From: an uncultured Flavobacterium sp.
GTDB taxonomy: Bacteria; Bacteroidota; Bacteroidia; Flavobacteriales; Flavobacteriaceae
Reading direction: 5' to 3'
DNA length: 64,000 nt
NCBI RefSeq assembly: GCF_951805225.1
Contig: NZ_OX638201.1
Coordinates: forward strand, 3,286,001-3,350,000
Shown here one piece after another: positions 1-7,642 of the stretch. Under the pieces are notes generated by a model. It was not told where the DNA came from and did no database searches. It saw only the letters and a list, made by a program, of their open reading frames with translations. A program made the translations under genes and the position numbers. Position 1 is the first letter of the stretch. Each line of letters starts with the position of its first letter.

Positions 1-674
1 CTTATTTACAAAATGGAGTAAATACAGAATGGGTTGGAACTGTAAATTTTAATTTAAGAAAACCTAGTTTTATAGTTTTGCACCATACGGCGCAAGATTC
101 TATTCAGCAAACAATTAAAACTTTTACCTTAACAAGAACTCAAGTAAGTGCTCATTATATTATCTCTGAAAACGGAAAGGTGGTTCAGATGCTTAACGAC
201 TATTTAAGAGCTTGGCATGCAGGCGCATCGACTTGGGGTAAAAATACTGATTTGAATTCTTCTTCTATTGGAATTGAACTTGACAATAATGGCTTTAAAC
301 CTTTTACGGAAGCACAAATTAGTAGTTTGGTAGCTCTTTTGACAAAATTGAAAAAAGAATACAATATTCCAACTCAAAATATTTTAGGTCATTCGGATAT
401 TGCTCCGGGAAGAAAACAAGATCCAAGTGCTTTATTTCCTTGGAAAACTCTTGCTGAAAAAGGTTTTGGAATCTGGCCAGATGAAGTTCTTGAAGAAGCT
501 CCTTTTGACTTTAAAATTGAACAGGCTTTGAGAATTATTGGTTACAATACTAAGAATCTTTCGGCTGCAATTATGGCTTTTAAATTACACTATATTCAAA
601 CTGATGTAACGCCAACTCTGGATCGAAAAACAATTGACACGATTTACTCGATCTATAAGAAACAAGTTCAGTAA
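1..674 (+). CDS. N-acetylmuramoyl-L-alanine amidase (Amidase_2 family), 5'-truncated by window edge
   Basis: The frame is open from base 3 to the TAA at 672-674 and reads in from before the window, so only the C-terminal part is present. The Amidase_2/PGRP zinc site is visible: FIVLHHTAQ (first His ligand) at about residues 24-32 of the visible part, and LGHSDIAPGRKQDPSALFPW further on (second His ligand and the following Asp). This family cleaves the amide bond between MurNAc and the L-Ala of peptidoglycan peptides, as in AmpD/AmiD recycling enzymes. A TTG at 78 could pass for a start, but that would remove residues before the zinc-binding HH motif, so it was rejected. About 70 residues follow the catalytic core, resembling a peptidoglycan-binding helical tail. 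A strong terminator-like hairpin follows at 697-732. Signal peptide and localisation cannot be judged because the start is outside the window. Confidence 0.85.
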   Translation, partial: YLQNGVNTEWVGTVNFNLRKPSFIVLHHTAQDSIQQTIKTFTLTRTQVSAHYIISENGKVVQMLNDYLRAWHAGASTWGKNTDLNSSSIGIELDNNGFKPFTEAQISSLVALLTKLKKEYNIPTQNILGHSDIAPGRKQDPSALFPWKTLAEKGFGIWPDEVLEEAPFDFKIEQALRIIGYNTKNLSAAIMAFKLHYIQTDVTPTLDRKTIDTIYSIYKKQVQ

Positions 675-696
675 AAAGTATTTACAACAAGATATA

Positions 697-733
697 AAAA
701 ACGCATTTCCGGAAATCTGGAAATGCGTTTTTC
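697..733 (+). terminator. Intrinsic terminator after the amidase gene
   Basis: A 14-bp perfect inverted repeat (697-710 against 719-732, loop of 8) is flanked by A and T runs and begins 22 bases after the amidase stop codon. It could work on either strand. Confidence 0.75.
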
Positions 734-848
734 ATTTATGGTACATTCTTGTTTTATTTCTATAAAGAATATTCTTCTTCATATAAAAGTTTGCCACGAA
801 TTGGGATCAATACGAAAACCTGTGGAGCTATAAAAAATAAGGATCAAT

Positions 849-994
849 TTAACCGCAAAGGGCGCAAAGTTTTTTTTGTTATAGATTAGCTCATTAAACG
901 CAAAGTTCGCAAAGCTTTATCAATATAGCTTTGCGAACTTTGCGTTTATATAAAAACCTTAGGAATAAAAAACCTTTGCGTGCTTTGCGGTTAA
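849..994. repeat. Nested palindromic intergenic repeat, CGCAAAGTTCGCAAAG family, copy 1
   Basis: The outer arms are TTAACCGCAAAG (849-860) and CTTTGCGGTTAA (983-994). Inside lies a 21-bp perfect inverted repeat, 896-916 against 927-947, built from GCAAAGTTCGCAAAGC. Copies with the same outer and inner arms occur at about 45320-45453 and 63579-63700. No open frame or promoter is obvious within it. Together with the hairpin at 697-732 this accounts for most of the 440-base gap between the amidase and porin genes. Confidence 0.85.
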
Positions 995-1043
995 AATAAT
1001 TAGTCAATCATAAAAATCTGTGGCAAAAGAAAATCTTGTTCCA

Positions 1044-1084
1044 ATAAAAAAGCTGCCAAAACATTAGTATGTTTCGACAGCTCC
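1044..1084 (-). terminator. Terminator for the porin gene
   Basis: Read on the minus strand, an imperfect stem (1082-1070 against 1063-1051, AGCTG/CAGCT core) is followed by a T run (bases 1050-1045). It lies just after the porin stop codon. A run of 15 A (1085-1099) sits between the stop and the stem. Confidence 0.6.
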
Positions 1085-1114
1085 AAAAAAAAAAAAAAAT
1101 ATCAATCTTTATCT

Positions 1115-2209
1115 CTAGAAAGAGTATGTTGTAGCTATTAATCCGAAGAAAGATCCTCCTGTTGGATTAGCATCTTTGTCTAAGAAAACATCTTCTGATG
1201 CTGCGTCGTATCTAAACTCTGGAATTATAGTAAGTTTTCCAACTTTATAATTTAATGAAACTGTGTTTGCAAAAACGTTTGTTCCCGCAACTGTACCTAA
1301 ACTTGCTGCAGCATCTTTAGCATCAAAATATTCCATTCTGTATGCTAAGCTCAAAGTTGGTTTGAAGGCGTAATTAGCATATCCTACTAATGAAAACCAT
1401 TCTCCATCTAAAGTGCTATCAAAATCATTTTTAGTTTTAGCATATGTTGCATTAAATCCTAAAGCAAAAGCATCAGTTATTGTTTTTGACGCCACAAAAT
1501 CTATTTGTGTTTTATTTTCATCAGATGGCACTACTAAAGTTCCCGGAGTAGGATTTGTACTTCCTGAAGTAAAATTCAAATAAGCACTTCCTGTCTCGCC
1601 TACATATCCTAATTGACCTATGTATGTTTTTTGACTAGAACCTGCATCCATTGCTGATTTAAAATCAGTTGGATTTGTGATACCAAACATAGCAGTAAAT
1701 TTTCCAGATGTATACTGCGCTTTTACCCCTGTATTAAAGAACGGTCCGTATGAAAATGCATAAGACATACTGTAGTTTTTATTTCCTATAGCGTCTAATA
1801 CTTCATAACCAATATGTGTTCCAAAACTACCTGCTACTACTTTAAATTTCTCCGTAATTTGATACGTAAAAAACATTTGTTTTATTAAAAATTTAGAATA
1901 AATATCTTTATCTGTTGTTTCATTGTATGAAAATTCTCCTGCTCTTTTTCCGAATCCTAAATCGACAAAAACAGAAGCTTTTCCGAAAGTATGACCTGCC
2001 TGAACTGACGCCATTCCTAGTTCAAATGAATCCTGAGAGTTGGTAAAGCTCGTTAATCCGTTCATTTGTTTTGAAAAATCATATTTATAATAAGCATCTG
2101 CTGACCCACTCCAAGTTGTTGCTGGCGAAACTGCTGTTTCTGTATCATCTTGGGCAAAGGCAAAAGAGCTCGTTAACATCGCGGCAAAAATGTGTAATAC
2201 TTTTTTCAT
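1115..2209 (-). CDS. Outer-membrane beta-barrel protein (BBP2/OmpL-like porin)
   Basis: This 364-residue protein has a clear signal peptide (MKKVLHIFAAMLTSSFAFAQ, cleavage before DD). The rest consists of alternating polar/aromatic beta-strand segments typical of a barrel, such as SADAYYKYDF, SVFVDLGFG, QMFFTYQI and LSLAYRMEYF, and it ends in an aromatic-terminated strand (TTYSF). This fits the putative beta-barrel porin-2 family, common in Bacteroidota and often listed as outer membrane beta-barrel protein. The expected role is passive diffusion of small solutes across the outer membrane; the substrate cannot be read from sequence. It is monocistronic, with its own terminator and over 600 non-coding bases upstream. 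A link to the nearby mannan genes is possible but unsupported. Confidence 0.7.
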   Translation of the reverse strand: MKKVLHIFAAMLTSSFAFAQDDTETAVSPATTWSGSADAYYKYDFSKQMNGLTSFTNSQDSFELGMASVQAGHTFGKASVFVDLGFGKRAGEFSYNETTDKDIYSKFLIKQMFFTYQITEKFKVVAGSFGTHIGYEVLDAIGNKNYSMSYAFSYGPFFNTGVKAQYTSGKFTAMFGITNPTDFKSAMDAGSSQKTYIGQLGYVGETGSAYLNFTSGSTNPTPGTLVVPSDENKTQIDFVASKTITDAFALGFNATYAKTKNDFDSTLDGEWFSLVGYANYAFKPTLSLAYRMEYFDAKDAAASLGTVAGTNVFANTVSLNYKVGKLTIIPEFRYDAASEDVFLDKDANPTGGSFFGLIATTYSF

Positions 2210-2823
2210 GGTTTAATTGGTTTTTAGTTATTAATTGATTTTGGTTAGTTAATCTTTTATATATCTATTTAATAGTATAAGTCATTTCTAAAACCTTCAC
2301 ATTCTCCCCTTAAAACCTCTTCATCTTCATCAGCGAATTTATTAACTTTTGTATGAGTAGAACAATTCAAATCTATTTTTTTGACGTTTTACAGCGAGAA
2401 TTATGGATTACAAAAATTATTTTAACAATAATCGTGATTTGACATTATAACAGATTTATTTTTGAAAATTCAATAACACGTTTTCAGCACAAACCACTTA
2501 AAAAACTCAACGTATATCAAAAAATATCACACAAACTACCAAAAAACACATATAAAACACATTTTAAAAATATATACCCCCATAAAAAATAGGGGTATTT
2601 GCAAAAATAAAATTAAAACCACAAAATAGCACTCATAAATACAACCCCAAAGAAACAAAAAAACAAACCGTCAAAATTCCTACAAAAACAAAACACTGAT
2701 CTTATCAAAACGTTAGTAACCCAATGCCTCAATTTTTCAATTTTAAATCAGTACTTTATAATTAAAACAAAAAAAACCTGTTCAGAATCTGAACAGGTTT
2801 ACCTCTAAAACAACTCAACAATT
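2210..2823. other. Long intergenic region upstream of the porin
   Basis: About 610 very A+T-rich bases with no convincing open frame on either strand. It holds a small hairpin ATACCCC/GGGGTAT (2574-2580 against 2592-2598) and, on the minus strand, one TAGATTTG match to the Bacteroidota -7 box (2368-2375), 160 bases before the porin start. The right end carries the terminator of the GH5 gene (2774-2800). Nothing else was recognised. Confidence 0.5.
2773..2801 (-). terminator. Terminator of the GH27-GH5 operon
   Basis: A 12-bp perfect stem (2774-2785 against 2789-2800, AAACCTGTTCAG) is followed on the minus strand by a T run. It starts about 24 bases after the GH5 stop codon. Confidence 0.8.
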
Positions 2824-3789
2824 TTATTCTTGCGTATTATACTTTCTTAAAAACTCACGAACTTTAATTCCGGATTCCTTCAAATCCTCTACTTTCCACT
2901 TTCCTTCTGATTTTGCAGATTTTTTCAAGATAGAACATGTCTCGTCTTTATCAGAAACTGACCAGGTTATCCAGCTTAGCTTTTTAGATTCCATCCAATC
3001 TATATATTCCTGCCAGGCTTTTAGGTTTAATGGTCCATCACCGGAAGCTTCCATTCCTGCAGACTCTGAAACAAAAATTGGCAAACCGCTTTTTATAGCA
3101 TCATCGGTTCTGTCTCTTAATTCTTTTCCATGTGTTGCGGCATAAAAATGCATGGTATACATTATATTATCATATCCTCGAATTGGATCTTCGGCAGGAA
3201 GATTTACATCCTGATCCCAATGTGGCGATCCTACCAAAATAATATTTTTAGGGTCATTCGCTCGAATTACTTTAATTACTTCTTCGGCGTAAGCCTTAAC
3301 TTCTGACCAGGATTCATAATCAGGTTCATTAAAAACTTCGTAGATTATGTTGGGATATTTACCATATTTCTTAGACATTTCGCCAAAAAAAACTTTGGCT
3401 TCTTCCAGATTAATATTGTGACTGTGCCAATCTATAATTACATATATATCAGATTTTATGGCTCCGTTTACTACAGCTTCAATTTTTTCTTTTGAGAATT
3501 GTGGCTCTTTCAAATACGCCCATTCTCCTATTTCAATTCCCATCGCAGCTCGCACGACATTACAATTAAAATCCTTTTTTAACCAACTAACGGCTTTCTC
3601 ATTATAAAACCTTGGCCACATACTATGCCAGCCAAAACTCATTCCTCTTAATACAACCGGATTATTATCCTTATCCACTAACTGAGTTCCTGATACGCTA
3701 AGTTGCCCATGATGTTTTACAAATTGCGCTTTTGAAACGCAAAACATCAAGAGTAAGGCAATTGTAAAAATTTTGGTATTTGATTTCAT
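2824..3789 (-). CDS. GH5 endo-beta-1,4-glucanase-like glycoside hydrolase (secreted)
   Basis: This 321-residue enzyme has an N-terminal signal peptide (cleavage near SKAQ, residues 19-22). The single GH5 TIM-barrel domain shows LRGMSFGW after the first strand, NVVRAAMG, VIIDWHSH, the acid/base motif YEVFNEP (Glu155) and the nucleophile in FVSESAG (Glu242). The LRGMS...YEVFNEP pattern is closest to subfamily GH5_2 cellulases rather than the GH5_7 mannanase encoded at 21633. Within a mannan locus, an endo-beta-1,4-glucanase suits glucomannan, where glucose and mannose alternate. The start codon lies 12 bases after the GH27 stop, so both genes should share one transcript. Location is probably periplasmic, as no lipobox or T9SS tail is present. 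Subfamily and exact bond specificity are inferred. Confidence 0.85.
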   Translation of the reverse strand: MKSNTKIFTIALLLMFCVSKAQFVKHHGQLSVSGTQLVDKDNNPVVLRGMSFGWHSMWPRFYNEKAVSWLKKDFNCNVVRAAMGIEIGEWAYLKEPQFSKEKIEAVVNGAIKSDIYVIIDWHSHNINLEEAKVFFGEMSKKYGKYPNIIYEVFNEPDYESWSEVKAYAEEVIKVIRANDPKNIILVGSPHWDQDVNLPAEDPIRGYDNIMYTMHFYAATHGKELRDRTDDAIKSGLPIFVSESAGMEASGDGPLNLKAWQEYIDWMESKKLSWITWSVSDKDETCSILKKSAKSEGKWKVEDLKESGIKVREFLRKYNTQE

Positions 3790-3801
3790 AGCAAACTGTT
3801 T

Positions 3802-5040
3802 TTAAGGAATTAATCTTAGCGTAATAACATCATGAGAAGCAATATCGGCAATAAAATTCTTTTTGGTGTTTCCAATTTCTTTATTCTTCCAAAGGTCTTT
3901 TAATTTAAAGGTTGTTTTATTGAAATCGGCTTCAAAGCCAAAATCAGCATCTTTAATAGTATGTTTTTTCCAATCAAAATTGACTTTCTTAGCAACTTCA
4001 CTTCTATTTAAAAAAGTAATAGCCCAATTTCCATCTGATAAAGGTTTTACCCAAACTTCTAATCCATCTTCGGCAGAATATTTAAAACCTTGAACTCCTA
4101 GTTTATCCTGATTAACCGCTATTAATTCCTTATTAGTTAAAATTGCCAAGGTTTCTTTTGACATTTTTCTAAAATCATTTCCTGCAATTAATGGAGACGC
4201 CATCATTGACCACATCGTAAAATGTGCTTTATCTTCGGTATTTGTCATTCCATCGCCAACTTCCATCATATCAAAATCATTCCAATGATCAGGACCGGAA
4301 TATTTGCGGATATCTTTACGCATTTCGATAATTTTCATAAATCCCCAAGAAGACCAATTTCCTTCTTCGTGTTTGAACTCACAATCAAAACAAGGATAAA
4401 TATCTCCTGAAATTCTCCATAAATTCCCAATTGGTTTTCCCCATTCCCAAGGCTGATTATCACCCCATTCGCAAAGACTGAAAACGATTGGTTTTCCTGC
4501 TGTTTTAAGTGCATTACTCATTGTTGTATAAGCTTCTTTGGCAGTAATTCCTTGTGTATTACACCAATCGTATTTTAAGAAATCAATACCCAATTTGGCA
4601 TAAAATCTTGCATCCTGATACTCATAACCGCGTGTTCCCGGATAACCGGCACAAGTTTGGGTTCCGGCACAATTGTACAAACCAAATTTTAGACCTTTAC
4701 TGTGTACATAATCTATAACAGCTTTCATTCCGTTAGGAAATTTAACCGGATCCGGAACTAAATCACCATTTGCATCACGTTCTCTTGTCATCCAGCCATC
4801 ATCCAGTACAATATAATTGTAACCCGCAGCCGCCATTCCTGATGAAACCATAATATCTGCGGTTTCTTTTACCAATTTTTCATCGATATTGGTTTCAAAT
4901 GTATTCCATGAATTCCAACCCATTGGCGGCGTCATGGCAAGACCTTCAAATTTACCTGCTTTTTGTGTGTGCGTATTTCCTTGGCTAAAGCCGAAACCTG
5001 ATATACTTAATGCAAACAATAGTAGTGCTGCTTTTTTCAT
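3802..5040 (-). CDS. GH27 alpha-galactosidase
   Basis: The family signature TPPMGWNSWNTF lies at residues 37-48. Next come VLDDGWM, FGLYNCAGTQTCAG, the nucleophile in FLKYDWC (Asp158) and the acid/base region DHWNDFDMMEVG (Asp257), with a C-terminal beta domain at about 330-412. Members hydrolyse terminal alpha-1,6-galactose, here most likely the side chains of galactomannan. A signal peptide (MKKAALLLFALSISGFGFSQ) without a lipobox suggests the periplasm. The open frame can be extended to a TTG at 5049, but the ATG at 5040 begins a canonical signal peptide and was chosen. It is the first gene of a two-gene operon with the GH5 gene downstream. Confidence 0.93.
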   Translation of the reverse strand: MKKAALLLFALSISGFGFSQGNTHTQKAGKFEGLAMTPPMGWNSWNTFETNIDEKLVKETADIMVSSGMAAAGYNYIVLDDGWMTRERDANGDLVPDPVKFPNGMKAVIDYVHSKGLKFGLYNCAGTQTCAGYPGTRGYEYQDARFYAKLGIDFLKYDWCNTQGITAKEAYTTMSNALKTAGKPIVFSLCEWGDNQPWEWGKPIGNLWRISGDIYPCFDCEFKHEEGNWSSWGFMKIIEMRKDIRKYSGPDHWNDFDMMEVGDGMTNTEDKAHFTMWSMMASPLIAGNDFRKMSKETLAILTNKELIAVNQDKLGVQGFKYSAEDGLEVWVKPLSDGNWAITFLNRSEVAKKVNFDWKKHTIKDADFGFEADFNKTTFKLKDLWKNKEIGNTKKNFIADIASHDVITLRLIP

Positions 5041-5381
5041 TTTATTCAATTTTGATATTTTGTATTATTTTTTTAATCTGTTATTTTAAACTTTTATGTG
5101 TAATGGTTTTAACACATAAAAACATAGCTTTTATTTCCTTTAAAAAGGCGTTTCACTTATTTAAAACACACATAGCCGATCCATGTGAAAGAAATATATT
5201 TCTTTTTGCCTCCTTCTTTTACATATAAAATCTATGTTTCTATGTGTTTAATATTTTTTTCATAAACCTAGCTAAGCGAATAAACGAGGTAATTATATCC
5301 AACAAATTATTTTATTAAATTATAAAAAACTCCAAATCGATGTCTCGAAATGGAGTTCTTTTTGATATTAAAGAACGTTTT
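5041..5381. other. Intergenic region with inverted repeat, between GH27 and a T9SS protein gene
   Basis: About 340 bases with no gene. A spaced inverted repeat based on AACACATAAAAACATAG (5111-5127) and CTATGTTTCTATGTGTTT (5232-5249) fills most of it; this resembles the other dispersed palindromes in the window. A promoter for the GH27 operon must lie here, but no clear TAnnTTTG box was seen. The left end holds the terminator hairpin of the upstream T9SS gene (5326-5363). Confidence 0.5.
5326..5363 (-). terminator. Terminator of the T9SS protein gene
   Basis: The stem AACTCCA (5328-5334) against TGGAGTT (5351-5357), extended by a partly paired TCGA/TCGA interior, is flanked by A and T runs and lies 18 bases after the stop codon. 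Confidence 0.7.
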
Positions 5382-6353
5382 TTAATTCACAACCAGATTC
5401 TTCGTTTTTACGATTCCGTTTGCATATGTTACCTGAACCACATAAAGTCCCGCCGTTAACGAAGCTCCAACTGTAGATTTAAGCGCAATTGCTGTACTTG
5501 AATTCAACAATGGAAAGGTTGTCATCAAAATACCTGAATTATTAAATACTTTACATGTTCCTGTAAAAGCCGGAGTAATTGCCGACGAAACTATGGTTAA
5601 ATATCCATTGCTATACGGATTTGGCGAAGCTGTAAACTCATAGTTTGTTCCCGGAGCATTATTGGCACAACCTGTTAAATTTAAAGGAACTGAATTTCCA
5701 TAAGCTGTCACCGTTACTGAATTTGACAAACAACCTCCGGAAGATGTTGTACTTGTCAAGTCATATAAAAAATAAGATTCTCCGTTTAACGGTAATTTTA
5801 ATTCGAATACATTTTTAGACGTTTGTGTAATTACAATGCTTGCATCTGCAATTCTAGGCGCAATATTATAATTAGTATTAGGACTTGGGTTTGGACTTGG
5901 CGTAACATTTAGTGTTATAATATGATATTGAGTCGTACAATAATCACTTGTTTTTGTCACGCTATAATTAGGCGTACTTGGTGGTGTTGGTGTAATAAAA
6001 TTTAAATTAGGTGTTTGTGCAACCAAAACTCCACTCAAATAAAACCTTGCGTATATGGCACTTGGAGCAGAAATTATATTTCCTGATTTTATAACTACTT
6101 TAGAAAGTGTCAACGGTGAAGGGTTTCCTGAAAAAGTTATTCCGACGTCATTTGACAGCCATTCTACCTGATCATAAGTACCTGAAGCGGGAGGATTTAT
6201 AATAGTATATGTGGGATTACTTGAGATACAATAAGGATTATATCCAGTAATTGTCTGGGCTTGTACAGCCGAAATCATCAAAAGTAGAAAAACCGATAAT
6301 AAAAAGAATTTTCTCTTTACTGAACCAAAATTCGAAATGTAATTGTTTTTCAT
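5382..6353 (-). CDS. T9SS type A sorting-domain protein, function unknown
   Basis: This 323-residue secreted protein has an N-terminal signal peptide ending near AVQAQ (about residue 33). A Ser/Thr/Pro/Asn-rich body follows, with two pairs of Ig/PKD-like segments. The C-terminal 90 residues form a T9SS type A sorting domain: ASPNPYSNGYLTI at its start, LTAGLYVVQVTY near the end and a terminal TKNLVVN. Such tails send proteins across the outer membrane through the gliding-associated secretion system. No catalytic motif was recognised. It lies between the susCD operon and the GH27 operon on the same strand, with hairpin terminators on both sides, so it is probably its own unit. It could be a surface accessory of the glycan locus, but this is a positional guess. 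Confidence 0.7.
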   Translation of the reverse strand: MKNNYISNFGSVKRKFFLLSVFLLLMISAVQAQTITGYNPYCISSNPTYTIINPPASGTYDQVEWLSNDVGITFSGNPSPLTLSKVVIKSGNIISAPSAIYARFYLSGVLVAQTPNLNFITPTPPSTPNYSVTKTSDYCTTQYHIITLNVTPSPNPSPNTNYNIAPRIADASIVITQTSKNVFELKLPLNGESYFLYDLTSTTSSGGCLSNSVTVTAYGNSVPLNLTGCANNAPGTNYEFTASPNPYSNGYLTIVSSAITPAFTGTCKVFNNSGILMTTFPLLNSSTAIALKSTVGASLTAGLYVVQVTYANGIVKTKNLVVN

Positions 6354-6477
6354 AATTATGTTTTTTTTGTGTTAAAATAAATGATATATGTAAATTTAAA
6401 CATCCATTTTATACACATTCAATACTATTTTATTAAAACACAATACTATATCGTCAATTTAAGAAAGAATTTTCTTT

Positions 6478-6516
6478 AAAAAAACTCCATTCCGAAATAC
6501 CGAAATGGAGTTTTTA
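6478..6516 (-). terminator. Terminator of the susC-susD-SGBP operon
   Basis: AAAACTCCATTCCG (6481-6494) pairs with CGAAATGGAGTTTT (6501-6514) apart from one mismatch. A T run follows on the minus strand, about 20 bases past the SGBP stop codon. Confidence 0.75.
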
Positions 6517-6535
6517 AATTACTAATTACAATTCA

Positions 6536-7624
6536 CTATTCTGCTTTTAACATGAAACCAATATTATCTATATAAAAGGTATTTGGTAAACCATCTCCTT
6601 TTGCTGTTGCTGTTTGATTTTGGAATGTAATGTTTTGCACTCGATCTGAACTACTAAACATTGACCATGGAAGATAGAATGTTTTCCACTCTGTAGTTAC
6701 ACTCAATGTAGGCGAACCTGTGCCCCAATCTCCATTAAATACCAATCTCACTTTTCCTTCGGCTTTTGCTTTGATCGCAACTCTTATTCCTGAATAAGGC
6801 GTAAGTTTATCAAACCAACTCCAATTTCCTTGCAAATTCCCCCATGCGTCCATCTCTTTTTCAATATAAGTTGTTCCTTGTTCTGCTTTACCATCAGTTA
6901 AATATTTAAAATTATTCCATGCTGGGAAATCTAATCCATAGTAAGAAACATCATCAAATATTGCAGTTCCAACAGCATAAGTAGAAGTTGTTGCTCCTGA
7001 AATATTAGCAATCGAAAGATATCTCAAATCAGCATTTTCAGGCAGTTTAATAACAATTTTCTCTAATGTAGACGAAACTACGGTAACAGGAACCTCTGGT
7101 AATGTCTTTGTTTTTGCAAGTGTAACAACAGGATTCAAAAAGTATTTTCCTGTTATCGTTACTTCCTGTCCAGCCGTTGCATTAATTGGATAAAATTGCG
7201 AAAAGCTAGGAACCGGAGGCGCAACCACAAAATCATAAACTACTGTTCCTTTTTGTGTAACAACCTTTAACTTACTTGAAACATTTGCATAAGGCGTATT
7301 TTCATCCAGTAATATAATGATATCAGTATCTGTTACAAAAGTTGGTCTGAAATAAGTATCAAAGTCATTAAAATAAACTTTTGTAGTAGTAAGTAATCCT
7401 TTACCATGAATAACATAGTAATTTTTTGGATCTCCAACTCTTGTAGGAGTTAATGGTTTCAAACTCCCATCTATATTATAACCTGATGGCGCTACATATT
7501 CAATAGATGGCGCACTACTACCAGAAGCCGAAGCAGTATCATCATTTGAGCATGCACTAAAAAATATTAGTGACAACATCCATGTCATACATGCCGCTAA
7601 CGAAGCAATTTTTATATTTTTCAT
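6536..7624 (-). CDS. Surface glycan-binding lipoprotein (SGBP, SusE/F position)
   Basis: A lipoprotein signal peptide ends at FFSAC (Cys25). Two IPT/TIG-like Ig domains follow (about residues 40-125 and 135-222; note FSQFYPINATAGQEVTITGKYF, split here as TAGQEVTITGKYF for the second). The C-terminal domain (about 230-362) contains many Trp residues (WGNLQGNWSWFD, FNGDWGTG, WKTFYLPWSMF) and ends in a jelly-roll-like FYIDNIGF strand. TIG domains followed by a C-terminal glycan-binding domain are the known layout of SGBP-B proteins beside SusCD pairs. The expected role is outer-surface capture of the polysaccharide, here presumably mannan or glucomannan. It lies 18 bases after susD and is the last gene of the transcript. 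Ligand specificity is inferred from the neighbouring hydrolases. Confidence 0.85.
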   Translation of the reverse strand: MKNIKIASLAACMTWMLSLIFFSACSNDDTASASGSSAPSIEYVAPSGYNIDGSLKPLTPTRVGDPKNYYVIHGKGLLTTTKVYFNDFDTYFRPTFVTDTDIIILLDENTPYANVSSKLKVVTQKGTVVYDFVVAPPVPSFSQFYPINATAGQEVTITGKYFLNPVVTLAKTKTLPEVPVTVVSSTLEKIVIKLPENADLRYLSIANISGATTSTYAVGTAIFDDVSYYGLDFPAWNNFKYLTDGKAEQGTTYIEKEMDAWGNLQGNWSWFDKLTPYSGIRVAIKAKAEGKVRLVFNGDWGTGSPTLSVTTEWKTFYLPWSMFSSSDRVQNITFQNQTATAKGDGLPNTFYIDNIGFMLKAE

Positions 7625-7642
7625 GTTTTTTATTTTTAAAAA

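Noticed and set aside
1085..1099. Run of 15 A bases as a possible phase-variable tract
   Set aside because: It lies after the porin stop codon next to the terminator stem, not in a promoter or coding region, so slippage would not switch expression.
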